DNA from: Chaetoderma sp. LZ-2023a
Lineage: Eukaryota; Mollusca; Caudofoveata; Chaetodermatida; Chaetodermatidae
Length of the DNA: 64,000 bases
Assembly (NCBI GenBank): GCA_034401795.1
Contig: CM067359.1
Location: forward strand, 147,132,233-147,196,232
Reading direction: 5' to 3'
The position numbers were made by a program, and so were the translations under genes. This document shows positions 55,540 to 64,000 of the stretch, in pieces (within the stretch, counting starts at the first letter, position 1; each line of letters starts with the position of its first letter). The notes under the pieces are model-generated. The model had not been told where the DNA came from. It made no database searches and was given only the letters and a program-made list of their open reading frames with translations.

Positions 55540-56330
55540 TAATAGTCCGTCAAGTTGTACGAATTGTATGTCTTTTCTATTTAATAAACATTATTTTGAA
55601 TACTTTGAAATTAATTTGACTCGGTGTTGTTGCCGCCATAAGCAGTAACATTACCGAGTCAAATTAATTTCAAAATATTCAACATCTTACCTGTTTAGTT
55701 TTCTGGAAATTTCTAGTTAGGGCGTTCAAAGATTGATCGATCTCAACACGATCGAGGTGTGGGTGGAGCTTAGCTAGAGATGGGCGGGGAATCGCTAAAA
55801 AGGGAAAGGTTTATTAGCAGGCTGCGGGTAATCATATATTCCGTTATAATCGCTTAATAGACCGTCAAGTTGTACGAATGGCATCTTTACTATTTAATAA
55901 GCATTATGTTGAATAATTTGTAATTAATTTGATTCAGCATGGTTGCCGCCATAAGCAGTAAGATCACCCAGTCAAATTAGTTTCAAAATATTCAACAGCT
56001 TATCCGTATAGCTTTCTGGTAATCAAGAGAGAGCATGGATCGCTTGATCCCAATGCGGACAAAGAGTGCGTGGCTCTTAGGTAGAGCTGGGAGGAACATA
56101 GCTAAAACTGGATTCCTCCATTGACCGGCGATTAACTTAACTCCAACGATGATGCGAAATATTGCGTTATAATTGCTTAATAGTCTGCCAAGTTGTACAA
56201 ATTGTATGTCTTTACTATTTAATAAACATTATGTTGATTACTTTGAAATTAAGTTGACTCGACGTTATTGCAGCCATAAGCTGTAACATCACCCAATCAA
56301 AATAGTTTCAAAATAGTCAACAGTTTTGCG
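55540..56330 (+). repeat. Three successive hairpin repeat copies
   Basis: Copies at 55540-55700, 55847-56010 and 56165-56325. Each has 'cttaatagtc.g.caagttgtac' leaders, 'atttaataaacattatgttg' and the two stem arms around 'gttgccgccataagcagtaa'. Spacing of about 310 bp makes this a short tandem array. Confidence 0.75.
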
Positions 56331-56799
56331 CGAATACTATCTTAAAATAAACAAAATTATAGATATAATTATAACCTACAATTATTGTCATAATTATAAC
56401 ATATAATTATTGAATTTGTTTTCTCAATTAATTTCACATGTATTACCGATATTAAAAATTGATATATTAGCTGTCTAAACGAGGGCTACTCAATTCGCTA
56501 ACACAATTGCTCAAACGTTAAGTAACAAGTTTCAAGTTTATTGAAGTAGGCCTACTCCCGAGTCACTATAACAATGTGTACGTTCGAGTCATGAAAACGT
56601 TCACCCCTGGCAATATTGGTGACAGATGAATAGTCTAAACACGCGTTTCTCTACACTATTGTGACGGGTTTAGAAGTCAAAGCGTAGCAATTATTTAATC
56701 GGATATATAAAGATTTCAAAACCATCTAAGCCCATATTGTTAAACTGTGCCATCTGTAGACTATTCAGAGGTGTGGGGCTGGGGTGGGTCGGCGTATAG

Positions 56800-59480
56800 T
56801 TAATCAGATGAAAAAAAATGTATGTGACCCAGTCGTGGTCAAGAGTGGCATAAAATTGGTTAATGAAGATTGAACATACTTCCTCAAAGATATTTGGCAT
56901 GTAATCTTGTCTCTTGTGAAGCTGATTGCGGGGTTTGTGGCACTTCAGGACCATGGTTTCCACGTTTTCTTGCTGTGAAAATGCCTCAAAGAGTAGTTTA
57001 TAGCATGCCATGATGTTGGTGATGTGGTATTCTACACACCGCCTAAACCACGTTCCAGCAAAGATTTGCTGAATTGTTGATGGGGAATAGAGACCAGCTT
57101 CAACGCTGATGGAATCGAGATCAATGACATAAATATAATGTCATGAAGCATGAAGAGAAACAAAACAAGCACGAAGCTCACCCACTCTCATGAGCCAGTT
57201 GGTATTTCCAGTTGAGGACTGCAGCTTCGTTGCTCTTTCATGTACATCATGATTAAGCTTGATCAGTTTTGCGAAGAGGTCCTACACAAAAGCTAACATC
57301 CCTTGGGCAAGACACATGAATATATAGATTCTTGCGGCGGTGGTGTCGTGGAACCGTTTGTGGGCTATGATGCTAGGCACTCTCGGCAGTTGTGTGTTCG
57401 ATTCCCTGGCAATGAATATATAAAGAGCACTATAATCGGTCAGAGCTCTCCTTAGCAAAGGTGCAATAATTCCGCTATGTGTCTTTGTGTGCTGATCTTG
57501 GTCCTGTGACTCCCTCAATAGAGAGTTAGTAGCTCCTCATGATGGCTTTTTCCAAGACCTAAGCAGACGATTGTGTTGCAATTGTGTTGCATGTTGCTCA
57601 GACTCTTCTAGAAGTGTGGTTGTTCTTCAGGATTAATATTCCCAGCAACTAGAGTCCTGTCTCTGTGAGTAAAGGATGACATAAGCCACGCCATGTCACG
57701 TCTCTCATAGTGTCTGATGATGATATCATGTGTATGAAATCTGAACTTCTCGAATGTTATTGGTTTGGCTTGAACTGGATGGATTGATAAAGTTTGTGTT
57801 AATGTCAACAGCGTCAATTTTATATGGGATACGGAGAGGTTCCATAAATTTGGCACATGTATGACTATCGCTGTCCTCACTATGATTGATGACCAGCATA
57901 GTACCATGAAGAGTGTTCTGACCATCTGCAGCGATCTCCAGGAAGTCAACATTATCTGTGGCAAATAAACAGACTTTCCTTTCCTTACAAAGGAGTGGAA
58001 ACAACTCCCCCACCCCCTGTCCGATGTGTCTTCATTCGTACAGTAACTCCCCTAGCAATAAGCTTCTCTTTGTTGAAACATTGCCGTAAGTAGCCCCACT
58101 TTCCAACTGTGAAAGAACATGCACAAGCCCCTTACTTCTAGTTTTCTTTTGAACTGTGAGCGCCAATCCAACAGAAAGTGAAGTTTCTGTTCAACTTCTA
58201 AATCCGGCATCTGATACAGGTCTGTAAGAAGCCCCTGGGTCTGTTTTGAAGTTGTTCAGTATTTGTTCTGAGACAAGATTTACTTACTTTTTAAAACTTC
58301 ATTGCGTTTTCTTTTCACAGTTTCTTTTGTCACAACGAGGAGCCATCTGGGGAAGGAGGGCAATTTTGGTGGAGGATAAAAGTCTGTCAGTTCTCCGAAT
58401 CCTGTGAACTTCCATTGTGCATTTGTTGCAAGCTCTTCTCTCAATATGGAGGCTTCTTTCGCAATACAATTAAAATAGTCTTCATCATTTTCTTCTTGTC
58501 GAAGGTCTCACCAAGTAGTTTATCAATTACTAGTTGCTCATATACTCGATGCGATTTAATAAATGTAGAATTGTGGATGTTTTCATGTATGCTACATTTC
58601 AGACGTGTTTTGATGGTGGTTAGAACCTGGATCTACATCGTTTTCTGCCAATAAACGTATATATTCTTCGGCGATATGATTGATTGTTTGAACATATCCT
58701 AAATGGAAAGAATACTTGTCTGCATTCAAGATGTTAACATCAGCAATATATATCCGAGCACGAGTGTAAATCACAATCTTGAAATGACATGCTCGATTGT
58801 GCATTCATTGTTTCTGAGACAATCTCTATGATACATCAAATCAGATGCTGCCCAGTCAGAAGGCTGGTTTAGAATGGCTAGCGCTAGTCTCACCCTTTCG
58901 GCCTGGATTTTCGTTTTACTGAACATGAACCTGCTTCCCATTACCTCGCTTTCTGCACGAGGGAGCTCGCCACTGCTTGGGATGGTACTGAAGTGCGCAT
59001 CTCTTTCGCTTCCAAAACCAATATCTGGTTTTTGTCGGTCTGCTATCACCTCTGTACTGTATTATGGTGAATCAGAACTTGATGTGCTTCCTTTCTTGGA
59101 CCGTACTACCAGCTTTACGATGATGAAACGTCCAGAAATCTGCTTCAGCCCTTTTCAACTTCTCGTTAAATACAATGTTTTTGCAGCATGCAGAATGATA
59201 TATTGATTCAGTATATATTTTTCTATAGGACTTGCTATCCTGTTACAGGGGGCCGAAAAGTTAGTTTCACCAATTGATGCACGCCTATTGCATAGTATAT
59301 AACAGTTTCCAGGCTGTCGCTAGATGGTCTTAGCGTAAAGTTTGTTTGCCCTCCAATATCGAAGCACATGACGCACATGGACTGAGTCCGTCTGGTCATA
59401 GATGAAGACGGTGTTGTGTCCATAATGATGTTTTCGTGGTTACTTATAGTGGCTCTATAAGACAACCAGTATTGCAGATA
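56800..59480 (-). pseudogene. Decayed member of an uncharacterised repetitive metazoan protein family
   Basis: Collinear pieces on the minus strand in changing frames. N-terminal exon from ATG 59423 with 'MCVMCFDIGGQ' (CxxC), bounded by an acceptor-like 'ttgtcttatag'. Then 'SDWAASDLMYHRDCLRNNEC' (58835), 'QEENDEDYFNCIAKEASILR' (58470), 'LSVGLALTVQKKTRSKGLV' (58165), 'LFATDNVDFLEIAADGQNTL' then HGT (57930), and 'TGNTNWLMRVGELRACF' (57190). I recognise the YHRxC, 'TRSKxLV' and 'DNxDF..DGxxTxHGT' boxes from large multicopy proteins of unknown function in cnidarian, mollusc and lancelet genomes. Function unknown; possibly transposon-linked. Several frameshifts suggest a pseudogene, though some breaks may be introns. 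Confidence 0.55.
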
Positions 59481-60789
59481 GTTAACTGAAAATATGCAAA
59501 GTAAAATTCTCATATATTCAGATATTACTTAATTCAACCAAAAGTTCCACTTCAAGGTTTATTCAAAATGGCCGCCAATTAGTTATTTATAACAAATAAT
59601 TAAGAATGACGACATTTGTGACATTTCCCTCCGTTCAGCACAATAATATATGGCCATATCCACCCTGAGACTTCTTTCTAAATATTGGCCATTTTGAAAT
59701 TCAAGATGGCGGCTAAAGACGCGCGTAAAAAATGGTACCAAACTCTTTTGAATTCAGCATATACTAATTGACAAAGTTAGACGAAAATATCAATTTTGAG
59801 AGAAATCTAGCTAGTCCCAAATAGCTGACATAGCATACTGTACTAGTAGGTCTACTTACCTGTGTAGTGTGAGCCGTATGCGAGTGGATTATGGAGCGTT
59901 GTTTGTAGCAGTCACTGAGCTAGCTATCTCGGCGCCGTATAATGCATATTACTGTAGATATGATCTAGATAAGTTCTCGTTTAACTAATAAATTATAAAG
60001 TAGGATGTATACTATACCGATAACAGCCTACACAAAGCTTTACATACACTACCACTTACACTGACGACAAAGTACCATTTTATGGAAACAAGCACTATTT
60101 TGTGAAACCTAAGATGCATTCCTCTGGCGACTACAATAGCCTGTATTGGCAGACCATCGGTTACCAGTTTTTAGCGACTGTTTAATGCTGGTCGCTGGAC
60201 ACAGGTTGCTTGAGTTCGACAAGGTCGTCGCTGGACATAGGTTTACATGCAGTTCTCTGAACCCGGAAGGTTATTTCTCAATAGCTATGGGTCCAGAGCA
60301 ACATAAGCATCCAAGCTTGTAACCCATTCAACTATAATCCGACGAATCGATGTTTAAGTGCACATTTAACCATTTCAAGACGAAACCGGGCAAAATCAGG
60401 CTCTACACTGATCTTAAGGATTGTCCATTTGCAGACGAAGAGAAGAATGTTTTTGAAATTTTACAATTGGAATGACTGGCGCGATAACCGAACTAGTTAT
60501 TTCAGTGTTAAATTCCATAGGCAAATATTTGAATATTAGTTGGGTTTTTTAAAACAAAATTTAGCCATTAAAGAATTATATTAAGATGAGTTGCCAATTC
60601 ACGGATGAAATTACAGGAATTAAACCTCATTGTGTATGATGATAATACGATTTTACCAGAAACTGCAAACCAACCGAGAGAATTCTATTGAAATAATCTA
60701 TTTTGCACGTGTTGATCATAATGTCACAGAAGTCTACCACAATATAGTATTTACCAATTTAGCGACAGTTTTACAGCTGCCAGCAAATC
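59481..60789. other. AT-rich region without genes
   Basis: Short 'aaaatggccgcc' and 'aagatggcggc' words in opposite orientation at 59570 and 59702. A copy of the 'aaccatttcaagacgaaacc' dispersed family lies at 60365-60510. No ORF of note. Confidence 0.45.
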
Positions 60790-60935
60790 ACAGGGACCTG
60801 GGGTGGGGGTGCTGAAGTATGGGCGGTGCCAACAAACTAGGGGTCGCTATGGTGATACTATAGGAGAGGCAAAACCTGTTGGGGCTATCGCCCTCGATCC
60901 CTTGCCCCTACCCCCACTTTTCCTAAACCTATGAA
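60790..60935 (+). repeat. Dispersed repeat, partner of 34700-34830
   Basis: 'gtgctgaagtatgggcggtg' and 'atactataggagaggcaaaa'. Related to the segment near 34.75 kb. 60936-61944 has no gene; it includes a further copy of the palindrome-bearing family near 61660-61770. Confidence 0.5.
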
Positions 60936-61944
60936 TCATACTGCATATGTAACGGTGCGGCATCGCCATGACGCCGCACGGCTTCTGAAAACGAACATTA
61001 GTTATCATTTTGAAGACGAAGTTGCTGAATGATGCTGATGGCTTAAGCAGAAACATTTTTAAACACCAGCAATTCAGAGACAATTCAGGTGGTCGTAGCT
61101 TAGATTGTGTTTTACCAGAAGGCTGTATGTGACGGAATTGTGTAACGCGGTAAGCCGGATATGTACATCAAATTAAAAGAAAATATTCTATGTCAGGTGA
61201 GTGGGCTTTAAAAATTCACAAACCCTTTCGGCCCAATAATTTGTGTACACGAACTGCAATACACATCTCATTTAGGAGATAATTTCCGTGAAAAATTGGT
61301 ATTGAATATTTGATATATTTGCGTGCCCGCTCCAGTGGGCACGCTTCTATTTATTGCTGGCTAGAATTGCCTATAGGCGCGGACATTTCGCGCAGGGGAT
61401 TGTGGGGCTGTGTCTAGCGAGATCTCCATCGATACGAGATCTAATAATTCTCGGCGCGAAGACACGGCTCTATTTTTAGATTGCTGGATATCTCATAATT
61501 ATTATCTTCATGCACGTGATTCATGGCGAGTTCTCTTATTTGTTCCGGTCCGACTGTAATAGAGTTTGGGCGGCGATGACCGCTTAATTATTTTAATAAA
61601 CAGCCAACGGAACTTATATGTCGACTTTAGCACTCTATCAAACTGACCACAAATGGCTTCTTGCGGTGATCGTGAGAAATGTCCATTTGCATTAGCTACT
61701 CACCGGAGAACTTGTTTTGAAAGTTTACCACTGGAATGACTGGTTGGATAACCGATCCTATAATTCTTGTAGTAAATTGTAAAAGAAAAACCACAATGGT
61801 ATCTTGGACGGCAATTAGACATAGGACATTTTCTATGATAATGGATTTTTCTGTATATGACGTCATAATTATTTAGGTCAGATGTAGCTGGACGTCACAA
61901 TCAAAATGTGTAATGAATGACGTGTCTAGCTACACAGGAACATT

Positions 61945-62345
61945 GAATAGCCAGTCAAGTATGCGAATTGCACGTCTTTACTATTTAATCAACATGCTGT
62001 TGAATATTTTGAAACTAATTTGACTAGACGCTGTTCGAATTGTATGTCTTTGCTATTTATTCAACAGTCATTTTCTATGATAATGGCTGGGTTCGATCTG
62101 TAACTGAAGGATATGACGTCATAATCAATTCCTTCATATACATGCTGACGTCACAATCCAAAATGTGTACGAATGTATGTCTTTACTGTTTAGTCAACAT
62201 CTTGTTGAATATTTTGAAACTAATTTGACCTGGCGTTGTTGCGGCCAGAGGCAGCAAGCCTTTAAAAGCACCCAGTCAAATTAGTTTCAAAATAGTCATC
62301 AACTTACCTGTATAGTTACCTTGAAATTGGAAGCCTGGGAATTCA
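61945..62345 (+). repeat. Hairpin repeat family: one half copy and one full copy
   Basis: Left-arm copy at 61945-62040. Full copy at 62160-62320 with the stem 'gaatattttgaaactaattt' / 'tcaaattagtttcaaaatag'. The CRE-like words 'tgacgtca' recur at 61858, 61890, 62115 and 62142. Confidence 0.75.
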
Positions 62346-62389
62346 TTATTCTGCGTATCTATATATATCCATTTCTAGGTATTCCAACA

Positions 62390-64000
62390 CGCAAAAAGGA
62401 GTGGAGCTTAGCTAGAAATAGGCGTGGCATACCTAGAGATGGATCTCTCTATTGAAATTGTCATGAGCAAATTGAGCATTACATGGCTAATACCACTTAG
62501 TAATGCGTGGCCCACACAATATGGACCACTTGTATTAAGAGACCATCCATATTTATAGGTCACATATTTTAACAAGGCCAATCATAGATTGTTGCCCTGA
62601 ATACAATGTACTCGTCCACTGACGGAGGGAGGATAATTAATACCACTTGCTAATGGACATTTTCATGTTGTCTATCGATCATATTACGTCATATGATGTC
62701 ATAATCAACGACGTAACGCATAGGATGACGTCATAATCATGACGTCATGACTGACTCAATTTAGTCCGTCTTAAATGCTTAATAGTCCGACACGTTGTAC
62801 GAATTGTACTGCGACAAGCAGCAACAGCACCCAGTCCAATTGGTTTCAAAATAGTCAACACCTTACCTGTATAGTTTTCTGGAAATTTATAGTCAAGAAG
62901 CTCAGAGATCCATCGATACCAACACGAGCGCGGTATTAATGTATTAATATACCATCCGGATTCAGTGACAGATTGACTAACGTTAGGCCTATGGAAGTCA
63001 TTTCAAGCAACCGCCACCAAGATGTGACTTACTTGGGCAGAATTGTGTGTTTTTCTAACAAAATCCTTTAGAATGTTTAACACCGAAATTTCAATATCTC
63101 AGATAAAGACATCTATACGAATATCTTTTTAATACTTTGACTGGTAGCCCACCCCACCCTACCCACCTACTTGTTGCTATCATAGACCTGTATTAAGTAT
63201 TGCAACGACAACGACTGCCCATTCATTGCCCTGTAGGTGGGGCTTAGAATACACCTTCCGTATCCTCTGCGTGTCGCAAGAGGCGACTAAAGGAGGTAAG
63301 GGTGAGGTAACCCTGACAGAAACCTCGAGTGCTGAAGACGGAGGCTCCAGGCCGCACAGCGCACTCTAATAAACCATGGATCCACGCACTTAACGCTTAT
63401 GATCATGTCGATAGTCACTTACAGGACTGGCGGTATGATCAGCGAACGAAAAGAAGAAGAAGACGACTGTCCATGTAAGCCTATCATCTTCTCTTAATGT
63501 ATTTTAACCCCTTCATTAGGAGGCCGCCCAAACCGGCCTCTACAGTGCTCTTGAGGATGTTAATTTGCAGGTCAAGAGATCGTTTTTGAAAATTCACCGC
63601 TGAAATGACTGGCTCGATAATTGAGCCAGTCGTTCAAATAGTAACTCTTCAAAACAGTCGTCTATTGGCCTGCAAATAGGCACTGAATAAGCAAATATTT
63701 TCTTTCATATTCTTGACTCAATTTAGGTAATACAGGGTTAATAAATTATGAGGACGACGATGATGTACCATGTCTGTTTAACCTTTCCCGTATTGTATTA
63801 TAGTATGATTCACATTTGTTGCATTCGAGATAGGGTAAAAATTACAGACTTGTTACAGACAGTCTTGAGGCCTACTATGTGTGTCTGGTAAATTTCAAAA
63901 GAAAAACATGCATAATAATATTGTAGAGGGCGAAAAAGTAGACAAGAGTTCGCTAACAATACTGGAGCCATCTAAAAATAAAGGCTTGGCTTCTTCGAAA
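62390..64000 (+). repeat. Segmental duplication, copy 2 (continues past window)
   Basis: Matches 46835-48430 closely, through a hairpin right arm (62770-62880), the 'gtaacgttaggcctatgg' segment and the 'aaccccttcattaggaggcc' family (63505-63640). Differs by the SINE at 63227 in place of the promoter-like segment. The left hairpin arm is deleted here (62808). Confidence 0.85.
63227..63462 (+). mobile_element. SINE copy 3
   Basis: Starts 'tgccctgtaggtgggg' and ends '(gaa)n'. Candidate 12-bp target duplication ACGACTGCCCAT (63211-63222) and ACGACTGTCCAT (63463-63474), one mismatch. Absent from the duplicate at 47.7 kb, so it inserted after, or in only one of, the two copies. Confidence 0.85.

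Noticed and set aside
1..64000. CRISPR array
   Set aside because: The tandem repeats have adjoining or diverged units without uniform unique spacers, and the sequence is eukaryotic.

Overview
This is animal (metazoan, probably marine invertebrate) nuclear DNA, dominated by transposable elements. There are no bacterial operons. The evidence is the DIRS, hAT-like, SINE, LINE and Ty3/gypsy sequences, tandem satellites, simple repeats and a spliced-looking exon. Repeats such as the 'aagggggcataactcc' satellite and the 'gctcacctgg...ggccaggtgagct' family resemble repeats I associate with molluscs, echinoderms and hemichordates. I cannot place the species.

Region 1 (1-25.5 kb) is a transposon nest. 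The outermost layer appears to be a hAT-like element with 15-bp terminal inverted repeats (3399 and 25535) and a perfect 8-bp target duplication (3391-3398 and 25536-25543). Inside it lie two kinds of tyrosine-recombinase (DIRS) retrotransposon, all coded on the minus strand. Element B (3749-11528) is a structurally complete but frameshifted copy with inverted terminal repeats, an internal complementary region (ICR), ORF1, RT, RNase H and tyrosine recombinase. Elements C (11868-18977) and D (18978-24410) are two very similar copies of a second family arranged head to tail; D lacks its recombinase end. A truncated relative of B (element A, 1304-2398) lies outside the nest. A roughly 236-bp SINE occurs three times in the window, once inside B.

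Region 2 (25.5-36.3 kb) is AT-rich noncoding DNA with an alternating-monomer satellite (27.0-28.1 kb), two copies of a 'ccaagatggccgcc' repeat, a LINE reverse-transcriptase relic, a perfect 31-bp inverted repeat and a 102-bp tandem duplication.

Region 3 (36.3-46 kb) contains a gene-poor stretch with simple repeats, a gag scrap, a non-LTR reverse-transcriptase relic (+), a decayed Ty3/gypsy element (-), a duplicated promoter-like segment (CCAAT, CRE, TATA) and a LINE 3' end whose tail matches that of the SINE.

Region 4 (46-64 kb) is a mosaic of segmental duplications, hairpin repeats with CRE-like clusters and about 160-bp tandem repeats. Two gene-like signals stand out: a likely host exon with a signal peptide (53.4-53.7 kb, minus), and a decayed gene (56.8-59.5 kb, minus) of a repetitive uncharacterised metazoan protein family.

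In the DIRS elements the genes would act together. ORF1 is the putative nucleocapsid protein, RT and RNase H make the cDNA, the ICR bridges the two ends to give a circle, and the tyrosine recombinase integrates that circle. Every copy here carries disabling changes.
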